This document shows positions 53,745 to 63,091 of a stretch of 64,000 nucleotides of DNA, piece by piece; the stretch's first letter is position 1, and the number at the start of each line of letters is the position of its first letter. Both the position numbers and the translations under genes were made by a program. Origin of the DNA: Bacillus testis (lineage in GTDB: Bacteria; Bacillota; Bacilli; Bacillales; DSM-1321); NCBI RefSeq assembly GCF_001243895.1, contig NZ_LN851186.1, positions 1,061,353 through 1,125,352 of the forward strand. Reading direction: 5' to 3'. Under the pieces are notes generated by a model that did not search any database, was not told the origin of the DNA, and saw nothing but the letters and a program-made list of their open reading frames with translations.

Positions 53745-54929
53745 TCAGACTAAAGCTATCTGCTCCCGGGATTTTAAGAAATGGTCGATTGTCTGGGCTG
53801 AAACACCGCGTGCGGCGGAGTGGAAGCCAAGTTCTGCGAATGTTATTTTTATATGGCCTTCATCAAACTTTATATTATGCGTTTCTATGTAGTCATTGAT
53901 AGGGCCGATCAACCATTTTTTTGCGCTAGCCAATTGATTGCCGATAATAACTTCTTCCGGATTGAATGTATTGATGATATTAAGTATACCGATACCAAGA
54001 TATTTACCTAAGGTGGTGAATACATGTTTTATTTGCTCGTTTTCTTCGGCGATTTTCACTAAATAGTCAAGATTTACTTTCTCATTTGCGCCTAATATTG
54101 CTTGAGCCTGGTTTAATAAGGCTTTTTCTGAGGCATACAGCTCCCAGCAGCCATTATTCCCGCAGCGGCAGGGTTTCCCGTTCAGTTCGATCGTCATGTG
54201 GCCGATCTCGCCTGAAAACCCTCGGCTGCCGCGATATAGCTCATTGTCGAAAATAATGCCCCCGCCAATGCCAACACCGGCACTGACATAAACGACATTG
54301 GTATAATTTTTTCCTGCTCCGTATTTCTTTTCGCCATATGCGCCTGCATTTGCTTCATTTTCCAGAAGGACTGGTACTTGGAATGCTTCTTGGATGCGAT
54401 CTTTTATATTGCTATTTTCCCAACCTAGGTTTGGCGCAAGAATGATGGTTTCTTCTTTGTTGAGAATACCTGGAATGCCGATGCCAATCCCGACGATGCC
54501 GTAGGGGCTTTGAGGGGCTGAGCTGATGAGGGAGTGAATCATGTTGATGATTGCTTCTACACATTCGTCTTCATTGCGGGTATCCATTTCTTCTTTCTGT
54601 TCTTGGATGATCTGGCCCTTTAAGTCAGTCAGAATGCCCAATATGTAATTAACGCCTAAATCAATGCCGACAGAATAACCGGCTTTTTCGTTGAAAAGGA
54701 GAATGACAGGTCTTCGTCCACCGCTTGATTCTCCCGGGCCGGATTCCAAACAAATCTTTTCTTCAATCAATTCGCCGACTAATGTTGAAACCGTCCCTTT
54801 TGTCAATCCTAGCTGCGTGGCAAGATCAGCTCTTGATATAGGGGCTTGGTTAATGACTGTATGAAGAATTTTTTGTTTGTTTTTTATCTTTATTTTTTGT
54901 TGATTCCATTTCATCCTTTTAAGCTTCAT
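53745..54929 (-). CDS. xylR: Xylose repressor XylR (ROK family)
   Basis: 394 residues (389 if the ATG at 54914 is used). N-terminal winged helix (SRADLATQLGLTKGTVSTLV), GGRRP linker, and a ROK sugar-binding domain with the zinc motif CRCGNNGCWELYASE. It should repress xylose genes until xylose binds. It is divergent from the transporter, and two matching 29-base operators lie before the transporter and before xylA. Confidence 0.93.
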   Translation of the reverse strand: MKLKRMKWNQQKIKIKNKQKILHTVINQAPISRADLATQLGLTKGTVSTLVGELIEEKICLESGPGESSGGRRPVILLFNEKAGYSVGIDLGVNYILGILTDLKGQIIQEQKEEMDTRNEDECVEAIINMIHSLISSAPQSPYGIVGIGIGIPGILNKEETIILAPNLGWENSNIKDRIQEAFQVPVLLENEANAGAYGEKKYGAGKNYTNVVYVSAGVGIGGGIIFDNELYRGSRGFSGEIGHMTIELNGKPCRCGNNGCWELYASEKALLNQAQAILGANEKVNLDYLVKIAEENEQIKHVFTTLGKYLGIGILNIINTFNPEEVIIGNQLASAKKWLIGPINDYIETHNIKFDEGHIKITFAELGFHSAARGVSAQTIDHFLKSREQIALV

Positions 54930-54996
54930 CCCTTTCTTCGTTATTCAGAGATCTTTCTTCCTCCTTATTTATACCATATTAAAAAGGATTAGAGAA

Positions 54997-55025
54997 ACTT
55001 TGTATATTCACTGGACAAACTAAGT
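54997..55025. promoter_or_regulatory. XylR operator 1 (xylR-transporter interval)
   Basis: 29 bases with outer arms ACTTTGT and ACAAACTAAGT; 23 of 29 positions equal operator 2 before xylA. It resembles the xyl operators of B. subtilis and B. megaterium. Confidence 0.75.
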
Positions 55026-55055
55026 ATCTTTTTATAAAATAAAAACAAGCCTTTT

Positions 55056-55069
55056 TGGAAACGTTTTCA
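55056..55069. promoter_or_regulatory. cre site (CcpA) upstream of the transporter
   Basis: TGGAAACGTTTTCA matches the cre consensus at every fixed position, so glucose repression is expected. Confidence 0.75.
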
Positions 55070-55230
55070 TAGAAAGGCGCATATCATTGCTTTTTAAGGG
55101 GATGGGAAATGGATCAGCATAACGGCCAGAACCACATGAGATTCATGGAGTAAGGATCAATAAAATAGGGGAGGGGAGAGAAGCAGGTTTTCGTTTATTC
55201 ATATATACTGCGAAAGCTGACTTCACTATT

Positions 55231-56622
55231 ATGAATGCTAAGAGAAATGTATTCTATCTCATGACCATTACTTTAGTAGCCACATTAGGAGGATTACTCT
55301 TTGGATACGATACGGCTGTCATTTCTGGGGCCGAAAAATCGTTGGAAGCATATTTTATAAAACCTTTAGATTTAAGCTCCTTTATTCATGGGATGACAAC
55401 ATCCAGTGCTTTAATCGGATGCATTATCGGAGGGATCATTTCAGGAATATTCGCCACAAAGCTTGGGCGAAAGCAATCTCTAATCATTGCGGCGGCCCTT
55501 TTTATTGTCTCAGCTTTGGGTTCAGCATATCCAGAGTTTTTATTTTTTGAAAAAGGGCATCCGACGATTGCTTTATTACTTATGTTCAACTTTTATCGGA
55601 TTATTGGGGGAATCGGTGTCGGACTCGCTTCAGCCATCGTGCCGATTTATATTGGCGAAATTGCGCCGTCTGATATACGTGGTAAACTGGTTTCCTTTAA
55701 CCAATTTGCGATTATTCTGGGGATGCTTGTGGTTTACTTTGTTAACTACTCGATCGCCCATGGGCAATCGGTGGAGTGGATCAATGATATAGGCTGGAGA
55801 TATATGTTTGCTTCAGGAGCGATTCCGGCTCTTTTATTTGGATTATTATTGCTCTTTGTACCAGAAACACCCCGTTATCTTGTGCAAAAAAATCAAGACG
55901 GCAAGGCTTTATCCATCTTAGGGAAAATCAATGGTTCTGCCGAAGCCAACAAGATATTGAAGGAAATTAAGCAAACGTTAACCGTTTCTACCGGCAAATT
56001 ATTTTCGTATGGCAAAGTTGTTATAGTTGTTGGCATATTATTATCGGTGTTTCAGCAATTTGTTGGAATCAATGTGGTTCTTTATTACGCTCCCCGTATC
56101 TTTGAAAGTATGGGTGCCGCAAAGGATGCATCCTTCTTGCAGACAATTGTCATGGGTATTGTGAATGTAGTCTTTACTGTTGTGGCCATTATGACAGTTG
56201 ATAAATGGGGTAGAAAACCACTATTGATCGTCGGCTCAATCGGTATGGCCATTGGGATGTTCGGAATAGGCAGCATGGCTTTTGTCAATTCGATTGGTAT
56301 TGGCACACTATTATTCATGATCATATTTACGGCTTCCTTTATGATGTCTTGGGGACCAATTTGCTGGGTGTTAATTTCGGAAATTTTCCCAAATAAAATA
56401 CGGGGCCAAGCTGTAGCAATTGCAGTAGCTGCCCAATGGGCGGCCAACTATTTCATTTCTTCTACTTATCCTGCAATGATGGAATACAGCAGTGGATTAA
56501 CCTATGTATTTTATGGAGTAATGAGCGTGCTCTCTGCTATTTTTGTATGGAAAATGGTTCCTGAAACGAAAGGAAAAAGCCTGGAGGAAATGGAATCTGT
56601 GTGGAAGAAGGATATTGCGTAA
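55231..56622 (+). CDS. MFS sugar:proton symporter (xylose transporter)
   Basis: 463 residues, 12 helices, sugar-porter signatures: GGLLFGYDTAVISGA, KLGRKQS, VPETPRYLV, QQFVGINVVLYYAP and the ending VPETKGKSLEEME. The likely substrate is xylose, from its place between xylR and xylA and the operator upstream; it resembles XylE/AraE/XylT. The ATG at 55231 has no clear ribosome binding site, so the start is less certain. Leader of about 200 bases. Confidence 0.85.
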   Translation: MNAKRNVFYLMTITLVATLGGLLFGYDTAVISGAEKSLEAYFIKPLDLSSFIHGMTTSSALIGCIIGGIISGIFATKLGRKQSLIIAAALFIVSALGSAYPEFLFFEKGHPTIALLLMFNFYRIIGGIGVGLASAIVPIYIGEIAPSDIRGKLVSFNQFAIILGMLVVYFVNYSIAHGQSVEWINDIGWRYMFASGAIPALLFGLLLLFVPETPRYLVQKNQDGKALSILGKINGSAEANKILKEIKQTLTVSTGKLFSYGKVVIVVGILLSVFQQFVGINVVLYYAPRIFESMGAAKDASFLQTIVMGIVNVVFTVVAIMTVDKWGRKPLLIVGSIGMAIGMFGIGSMAFVNSIGIGTLLFMIIFTASFMMSWGPICWVLISEIFPNKIRGQAVAIAVAAQWAANYFISSTYPAMMEYSSGLTYVFYGVMSVLSAIFVWKMVPETKGKSLEEMESVWKKDIA

Positions 56623-56674
56623 CATTGCATGCGTTACTTTTCGCTTTTTATATACGAAACTAGTTAATAAAAAA

Positions 56675-56703
56675 ACTTAGTTAATTCATTATACAAACTA
56701 AGT
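56675..56703. promoter_or_regulatory. XylR operator 2 (before xylA)
   Basis: Inverted arms ACTTAGTT (56675-56682) and AACTAAGT (56696-56703), 13-base spacer. A possible -10 TAGAAT follows at 56713-56718. Confidence 0.8.
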
Positions 56704-56734
56704 AAGAAGTGCTAGAATCTAATTTAGAAAGATT

Positions 56735-56748
56735 TGAAAACGATTTCT
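56735..56748. promoter_or_regulatory. cre-like site before xylA
   Basis: TGAAAACGATTTCT differs from the cre consensus only at the last base and lies downstream of the presumed transcription start. Confidence 0.6.
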
Positions 56749-56764
56749 ACAATAGGAGGACATT

Positions 56765-58090
56765 ATGAGCTATTTCAAAAATATCGACCAAATCAAATAT
56801 GAAGGATCACATTCTCAAAATCCGCTTGCATTTAAATATTATAATCCAGAAGAAGTAATTAACGGACAAACAATGGAAGAGTTGTTGCGTTTTGCGGTTT
56901 CCTACTGGCATACTTTTACCGCTGAGGGAACAGATCCATTCGGCCAAGGAACGATGGTTCGCCCATATAATCATTTTTCAGGAATGGATCTTGCAAAAGC
57001 CCGTGTTGAAGCATCTTTTGAGTTTTTTGAAAAAATGAATGTACCTTACTTTTGTTTTCATGATGTGGATGTTGCCCCTGAAGGAAGCAGCCTAGCTGAA
57101 ACTAATAAAAACTTAGATGTAATCGTTTCCATGATAAAAGATTACTTGAAGACAAGTAAAACAAAGCTACTTTGGAATACAGCCAATATGTTCTCAAACC
57201 CTCGCTGGTTGCACGGCGCTGCCACTGCTCCGAATGCGGATGTTTTCGCTTATGCGGCAGCAAAAGTGAAAAAGGGATTGGAAGTCGGCAAAGAACTGGG
57301 CGCAGAAAATTACGTATTCTGGGGTGGCCGAGAAGGCTATGAAACATTATTAAATACGGATATGAAATTGGAACAAGATAATCTGGCACGCCTCTTCCAT
57401 ATGGCTATTGATTATGCAAAAGAGATACATTTCAATGCCCAATTCTTAATAGAGCCTAAACCTAAGGAGCCTACAAAACACCAATATGATTTTGATGTAG
57501 CGACAGGCCTGGCATTCCTGCAAAAATACGATTTGGCAGACCATTTTAAATTCAATATTGAAGCAAACCACGCAACGCTTGCAGGCCACACATTTGAACA
57601 TGAATTATGCGTAGCCCGAATCAATGGAATGCTTGGTTCCGTCGATGCGAACCAGGGAGATCCATTGCTAGGATGGGATACAGATGAGTTCCCGACCGAT
57701 TTATATTCCACTACATTGGCTATGTATGAAATCCTTAAAAATGGAGGGCTTGGAGCTGGTGGGCTTAACTTTGACGCGAAAGTTCGCCGTGGATCTTTTG
57801 AACCGGAAGATTTGTTCTATGCCCACATCGCTGGAATGGATAGTTTTGCCGTAGGCGCTAAAGTGGCGCAAAAATTGCTTGACGATAAGGTTCTTGAGGA
57901 TTTCATCGATCAACGCTACAGTTCATATAAAGAAGGAATTGGCCTTGAAATCGTTGAAGGCAAAACCGATTTGCGCAAATTGGAAACATACGCCCTTGGA
58001 TTAGACGATATTAAAAATGAATCTGGCAGACAAGAGCAATTAAAAGCTATTGTGAATCAGTATTTATTAGATGTGAACGGCAGCAAGTAA
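56765..58090 (+). CDS. xylA: Xylose isomerase
   Basis: 441 residues. Signatures [13 protein letters not shown] (catalytic His), [13 protein letters not shown] and [13 protein letters not shown] identify XylA, which converts D-xylose to D-xylulose. AATAGGAGGACATT precedes the ATG. First gene of xylA-xylB-galM. Confidence 0.97.
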   Translation: MSYFKNIDQIKYEGSHSQNPLAFKYYNPEEVINGQTMEELLRFAVSYWHTFTAEGTDPFGQGTMVRPYNHFSGMDLAKARVEASFEFFEKMNVPYFCFHDVDVAPEGSSLAETNKNLDVIVSMIKDYLKTSKTKLLWNTANMFSNPRWLHGAATAPNADVFAYAAAKVKKGLEVGKELGAENYVFWGGREGYETLLNTDMKLEQDNLARLFHMAIDYAKEIHFNAQFLIEPKPKEPTKHQYDFDVATGLAFLQKYDLADHFKFNIEANHATLAGHTFEHELCVARINGMLGSVDANQGDPLLGWDTDEFPTDLYSTTLAMYEILKNGGLGAGGLNFDAKVRRGSFEPEDLFYAHIAGMDSFAVGAKVAQKLLDDKVLEDFIDQRYSSYKEGIGLEIVEGKTDLRKLETYALGLDDIKNESGRQEQLKAIVNQYLLDVNGSK

Positions 58091-58138
58091 AGAAGGATGC
58101 TGGTTGATTATTGATTGATTAAAGTTACACTTTATGGG

Positions 58139-58177
58139 AATGTGCTGGATTCATTTAATGGAACCAGCACATTTTCT
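58139..58177 (+). terminator. Attenuator-like hairpin between xylA and xylB
   Basis: AATGTGCTGG / CCAGCACATT stem followed by TTCT; probably reduces or protects rather than ends the transcript. Confidence 0.55.
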
Positions 58178-58202
58178 CTACTGTTGAAAGGGTGGGTAAA
58201 TA

Positions 58203-59702
58203 TTGAAGCATGTCATCGGAGTAGATATAGGTACAAGTGCTGTAAAAGTTGTCTTGATGAATCAGCTTGGGGAACTATGCCAAGAAATCACAAAGCCTTA
58301 TCCGCTTATTCAGGAAAAGTCCGGTTATAGCGAGCAGAATCCAGAAGATTGGTTTACCCAGACTACTATGGCGATCAAAGAATTGGTGAGTGGCATTTCT
58401 GAATCCGCTTCCATAGAAGGGATTAGTTTTTCGGGACAAATGCACGGACTTGTCTTATTGGATGAAGAACGCCAAGTATTAAGGAATGCCATTTTATGGA
58501 ATGATACCCGGACAACTGAACAATGCAAACAAATATATGAATTAGTCGGCAAAGACAAATTGCTGGAAATCACGAAGAATCCTGCCCTTGAAGGGTTTAC
58601 ATTACCCAAATTGCTATGGGTCAAGCAATATGAACCTGACATCTTCCAGAAAGCGGCGACTTTCCTGCTTCCTAAAGATTATGTCAGTTTTAGAATGACC
58701 GGGCATATATACAGTGAATATTCAGATGCAGCCGGAACATTGCTGTTGGATATCCGCAAAAAAGAATGGAGCCAAGAGATTTGTGATGCTGTTGGCATCG
58801 ATATCTCGCTGTGTCCGCCTTTGATTGAATCGCATGAATGTGCAGGGGCAATCACGAAAGAATTTGCAGAGGCAACGGGGCTGAGCGAAGGAGTCAAGGT
58901 GTTTGCCGGAGGAGCGGACAATGCTTGCGGCGCTTTAGGCTCCAATATCCTCCAAGAAGGAAAAACACTTTGCAGCATAGGCACATCGGGAGTTGTTCTT
59001 TCTTATGAAGACAGCAACAGCCTTGACTTTGAAGGAAAGGTCCATTACTTCAACCATGCCCAGCAGAATGCTTATTATACCATGGGTGTTACACTGTCTG
59101 CAGGGCATAGTTTGCAGTGGTTTAAGAATACATTCGCTGGTGATGAAGACTTTGATTCGTTGCTTGCCGGTGTGGAAAATGTTCCGGTAGGAGCCAATGG
59201 CCTTCTTTTCACGCCTTATTTGGCGGGAGAAAGAACACCTCATGCGGATTCTGTGATTCGTGCCAGTTTTATAGGCATGGACAGTTCGCATAAACGGATT
59301 GATTTTATCCGTTCCGTTATTGAAGGAATCACCTTTTCACTCAATGAATCTATAGAGATCTTTCGGGAAAACGGCAAGAAGATCGACACGGTCGTTTCAA
59401 TCGGGGGCGGGGCAAAAAATAAAGCTTGGCTGCAGATACAAGCCGATATTTTTAATGCGACAATCGTGAAGTTATCGAGCGAACAAGGGCCTGCTGTGGG
59501 AGCTGCGATGATTGCCGCATATGGGTGCAAGTGGTTTGAATCGTTGGAAGAGTGCGCTGAGGTATTTTGCTCATCTGGAACGCAATATCAACCGATCCCG
59601 GAAAATGTGGAGAAATACAAACAGTTATTCCCTATATATAAGCAAGTCTATCAACAAACAAAAGAGTTGAATGCAGCGCTTCAAAGCTTCCGTAAACGAT
59701 AA
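58203..59702 (+). CDS. xylB: Xylulokinase
   Basis: 499 residues. FGGY-kinase motifs: N-terminal IGVDIGTSAVKVVLM, FSGQMHGLVLLD, ILWNDTRT and GGGAKNKAWLQIQADIFN. It phosphorylates D-xylulose for the pentose phosphate pathway. TTG start with AAAGGGTGGG six bases upstream. Confidence 0.96.
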   Translation: MKHVIGVDIGTSAVKVVLMNQLGELCQEITKPYPLIQEKSGYSEQNPEDWFTQTTMAIKELVSGISESASIEGISFSGQMHGLVLLDEERQVLRNAILWNDTRTTEQCKQIYELVGKDKLLEITKNPALEGFTLPKLLWVKQYEPDIFQKAATFLLPKDYVSFRMTGHIYSEYSDAAGTLLLDIRKKEWSQEICDAVGIDISLCPPLIESHECAGAITKEFAEATGLSEGVKVFAGGADNACGALGSNILQEGKTLCSIGTSGVVLSYEDSNSLDFEGKVHYFNHAQQNAYYTMGVTLSAGHSLQWFKNTFAGDEDFDSLLAGVENVPVGANGLLFTPYLAGERTPHADSVIRASFIGMDSSHKRIDFIRSVIEGITFSLNESIEIFRENGKKIDTVVSIGGGAKNKAWLQIQADIFNATIVKLSSEQGPAVGAAMIAAYGCKWFESLEECAEVFCSSGTQYQPIPENVEKYKQLFPIYKQVYQQTKELNAALQSFRKR

Positions 59703-59779
59703 ACGGGGTTCATCTATTAAAAAAAGCGGATCTCCTCTTCTTTGCCAGAGATTCCCCCATAAAAAAGAAAGGAGAAAAC

Positions 59780-60826
59780 ATGTCTATAACAAAAGTGTTG
59801 TATGGAAAAGTGAATCAAGAAAATATTTATCAATATACATTGGCCAATAGGAATGGTATCCAAGTATCATGCATCAATTATGGCTGCATTATTACCAGAA
59901 TGCTTATACCTGACCGCAATGGTGTTGCAGAAAATATTGTGCTTGGCTTTGATGATATCGAGGACTACGTGGAAAGAAATACGCCTTATTTAGGCGGTGT
60001 GGCAGGAAGGGTTGCAGGCAGGATTAAAAACGGAAATTTCAAGTTGGAAGGAATCGATTACGAATTGGCCCAAAATGATAATCACCATCATCTGCATGGA
60101 GGGCCGACCGGTTTTATCACCAGGGTGTGGGATGCTGAGACAGAGGAAACAGATGGCGAAGAAAGAATTGTTTTTTCACGTATCAGCCCTGATGGTGAAG
60201 AAGGCTACCCGGGAAAGGTCGATGTAAAGGTGATCTATGCGCTTAATGAGCAAAACCAATTTAGAATCATATACGAGGGTGTCTCTGATCAAACGACCAT
60301 CCTAAATCTGACCAATCATTCCTATTTTAATTTAAGCGGTGATGCCAAATCAGATGTAGGAACACATTTTTTAAAGATTGACAGCGATCAATTTCTTGAA
60401 CTGGATCATGAACTATTGCCTACGGGCCGTTTGTTGGACGTGGAAGGTACTCCTTTCGATTTCCGGGAAAAGCGCCGCATACAGGATGGAATAAAAGAGG
60501 ACAATCCTCAGCTCTGTATAGCTGGAGGCTACGATCATCCATTTATACTAAACAGTCATTTTAATAAAGAGATTGTTTTGTATGAACCTGCCAGTGGACG
60601 GAAAATGAGAGTCGAAACGGATCAGCCGGCAGTCGTTGTCTATACAGCCAACTCTTTAACCGACGAGACAGTGGTTAACGGTCAAAAGGGGCATAAGCAT
60701 ATGGCTATATGCCTGGAAACCCAAGGGTATCCAGACGCCGTGCACCATCCGCATTTTCAATCGATTGTCTTGACTGAGGGGAATTCTTATAAGGCAGAAA
60801 CCGTTTTTCATTTCAGCAGCGACTAA
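59780..60826 (+). CDS. galM: Aldose 1-epimerase (mutarotase)
   Basis: 348 residues. Conserved GGVAGRVAGRI, NDNHHHLHGG and NLTNHSYFNLSG with catalytic histidines; Glu in the AICLETQGYPDA segment. It interconverts sugar anomers, here presumably xylose ahead of XylA. AGAAAGGAGAAAAC precedes the ATG. Confidence 0.94.
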   Translation: MSITKVLYGKVNQENIYQYTLANRNGIQVSCINYGCIITRMLIPDRNGVAENIVLGFDDIEDYVERNTPYLGGVAGRVAGRIKNGNFKLEGIDYELAQNDNHHHLHGGPTGFITRVWDAETEETDGEERIVFSRISPDGEEGYPGKVDVKVIYALNEQNQFRIIYEGVSDQTTILNLTNHSYFNLSGDAKSDVGTHFLKIDSDQFLELDHELLPTGRLLDVEGTPFDFREKRRIQDGIKEDNPQLCIAGGYDHPFILNSHFNKEIVLYEPASGRKMRVETDQPAVVVYTANSLTDETVVNGQKGHKHMAICLETQGYPDAVHHPHFQSIVLTEGNSYKAETVFHFSSD

Positions 60827-61038
60827 GGATTTGCTGATAAAATAATTCGCCTTATGACTACAGTTCTGAAAGGATATACGTTTTCTAATGGTACACAAGG
60901 AGATGGTGGTTGTTAGGGATAACAGTTATGATCTCTATACCTAAGCCTACAACAACGTTTACTTCTTGTATTGGTGATGTATGGCAGGATTAGTGAAGAA
61001 GGACAACCACAGTATGTGCCGGTAAGTGGTTTTTAAGA

Positions 61039-61080
61039 GTCTGCTGGAACCTAGACCAAGGTTATGGCAGGCTTTTTTTA
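61039..61080 (+). terminator. Terminator of the xyl operon
   Basis: GTCTGCTGGAACCT / AGGTTATGGCAGGC stem with G-U pairs, followed by seven T. The preceding 60827-61038 shows no convincing gene. Confidence 0.7.
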
Positions 61081-61107
61081 TGGCTATCCCTCTTTTTATT
61101 CTTCTTC

Positions 61108-61236
61108 TGAATGGTGCTCAATATGGGAGTGAAAACGAAGAAGTGTAAGTGGGAGACCAAGCGCCAGTAAGAATCCGATTGTCCAACTACTGATAGTTTG
61201 GGGATGAACCGAGTGCCAATCAACGTTTCACTTTGT
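61108..61236 (+). repeat. Dispersed intergenic repeat, copy 4
   Basis: Contains GTGGGAGACCAAGCGCCAGT, AAGAATCCGATTG and ends CAATCAACGTTTCACTTT, with a degenerate left arm ATGGTGCTC near 61112. It lies 80 bases before the acyl-CoA ligase. Confidence 0.65.
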
Positions 61237-61316
61237 AAAAAGAGTCTGTAGCAGATTGAATCAGTATGTTAAAATATAAAATATTCAGAATTTATTTTAT
61301 ATAAGGTGGGGAATCT

Positions 61317-62909
61317 ATGAATGTACCATTAGTGTTAACGGATTTTTTAGATCGGGCAGTAACTCTGTTTGGAGATAAAAAGGCTATTTACTGTGATGAC
61401 CGTGTATTTACATATGCCCAATTAAACGAACGGGTAAATGCGCTTTCTCATGGATTGCGCGGGCTTGGCGCCAAAAAAGGGGACAGGATCGCCTATCTCG
61501 CGCCGAATACAGTAGAAATGCTTGAGGGATTTTACGGCGTTTTCCAGCTGGGGGCAATCATGGTTCCGCTCAATACCCGGCTAAAGCCGGAAGATTATCT
61601 GTTTATCCTTAATCACAGTGAATCGAAAATACTATTGGTCGACCAAGATTTATATCCGCTTATCGAGCCGATTAAAGACCAACTGCAGAGTGTGGAGCAT
61701 ATTATCGTGCATTATAAGGAAGAATCCTGCCCGGAAATGGATTACGAGCAATGGCTCGCCGCCCAGTCCCGTGAAGCCTTCAGAAGGGAAGAGCTTTCGG
61801 AAGATGATGTTTGCTCCCTGCTTTACACGAGTGGGACGACCGGAGACCCTAAAGGTGTCATGTTGACGCACCGCAATAATTATTTGCATGCTTTTTCGAC
61901 CATGCATCATTTGCGGGTATCCGACGCAGACACTTATTTGCATGTTTTGCCGATGTTTCATGTGAACGGATGGGGCGCTCCTTTTTACTACACCTTAAAT
62001 GGATCAACACAAATATTCCTCAAGAAACCTACACCTGAAGCCATTTTCCAACTTATCCATAAACATGATGTGACGGTCATCCATATGGCGCCTACTGTCC
62101 TGAATTCCATCCTTCAGTATGCTGAACGTGAACAGCCGGCGTCCCACCATCCTCTTCGGCTTGTGATTGCTGGTTCGGCTCCTCCGGCTGCATTCATTGC
62201 CAAAGCAGAAAGTGAATTGGGATGGGAGTTCATCCAAGTATACGGGATGACTGAGTCTGCTCCTTTAAGCCTGGCGTCCATCATTCCAGCTGAATTGCAG
62301 CATTTGCCGGCGGAGGAAAAATACCGAATGAAGGCGAAAGCCGGGCGCCCGATGTGCGGTAGCAAAGTAATGGTCGTAAATGAGGAAGGCCGAGAAGTGG
62401 CGCGTGACGGACTTGAAATTGGCGAAGTTTTGACCAGGAGCCATGGAGTGATGAAAGGCTATTGGAAAAATGAAGAAGCCACCATGGCCGCTATCCGGAA
62501 TGGATGGCTGCACACAGGAGATATGGCTACTGTCGATCAGTATGGCAATGTGGATATTGTTGATCGCAAGAAGGATGTTATTATTTCGGGAGGGGAGAAT
62601 ATTTCATCCATTGAGGTGGAAGGGAATCTGTATAATCACCCGGCAGTACTGGAAGCAGCCGTCATTGCCGCTCCCCATGAAAAATGGGGAGAGACACCGC
62701 ATGCTTATGTAGTCGTGCGTCCAGGATTGACGGTGACTGCTGAAGAACTGATTTCCTTTTCGAGGGAATCACTTGCCCATTTCAAGGCTATAACCGGTGT
62801 AACATTCGTTGATGAACTCCCTAAGACCGCTTCCGGAAAAATACAAAAAGTCCAGCTAAGGAACGGTTACTGGAGCGAAAAAGGGAAATCCGGCCGCTTC
62901 GTTAACTGA
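61317..62909 (+). CDS. Fatty-acid/aryl CoA ligase (AMP-binding family)
   Basis: 530 residues. [41 protein letters not shown] and LPKTASGKIQK with the catalytic lysine are intact. It forms an acyl-adenylate and then a CoA thioester; VIHMAPTVLNS and overall length fit medium/long-chain ligases of the FadD3/AlkK type. No FadR-type palindrome was seen upstream, unlike lcfB. AAGGTGGGGAATCT precedes the ATG. Confidence 0.88.
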   Translation: MNVPLVLTDFLDRAVTLFGDKKAIYCDDRVFTYAQLNERVNALSHGLRGLGAKKGDRIAYLAPNTVEMLEGFYGVFQLGAIMVPLNTRLKPEDYLFILNHSESKILLVDQDLYPLIEPIKDQLQSVEHIIVHYKEESCPEMDYEQWLAAQSREAFRREELSEDDVCSLLYTSGTTGDPKGVMLTHRNNYLHAFSTMHHLRVSDADTYLHVLPMFHVNGWGAPFYYTLNGSTQIFLKKPTPEAIFQLIHKHDVTVIHMAPTVLNSILQYAEREQPASHHPLRLVIAGSAPPAAFIAKAESELGWEFIQVYGMTESAPLSLASIIPAELQHLPAEEKYRMKAKAGRPMCGSKVMVVNEEGREVARDGLEIGEVLTRSHGVMKGYWKNEEATMAAIRNGWLHTGDMATVDQYGNVDIVDRKKDVIISGGENISSIEVEGNLYNHPAVLEAAVIAAPHEKWGETPHAYVVVRPGLTVTAEELISFSRESLAHFKAITGVTFVDELPKTASGKIQKVQLRNGYWSEKGKSGRFVN

Positions 62910-62952
62910 ATCGGGCAGCAGATTGTTTTTGGCAATGAGCGGCTTATACATC

Positions 62953-63063
62953 TGCAACAAGGGAGTGAGGAAAAAGAAAGTAAGTGGAAATCAAGCGCCA
63001 GTTAGAATTCGATTGGTTCAAGGGGACGAAAGAAAACCCTCACCGATTAATGTTTCACTTTAA
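62953..63063 (+). repeat. Dispersed intergenic repeat, copy 5
   Basis: Contains AGTGGAAATCAAGCGCCAGT, TAGAATTCGATTGGTTC and ends CCCTCACCGATTAATGTTTC. It lies 30 bases before the DUF418 gene. Confidence 0.65.
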
Positions 63064-63091
63064 AAAAAGAAAAAAGATAACGGGGTATCAC

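Noticed and set aside
60827..61038. Short frames (such as one ending QYVPVSGF)
   Set aside because: Under 25 codons, mutually frameshifted, without supporting signals.
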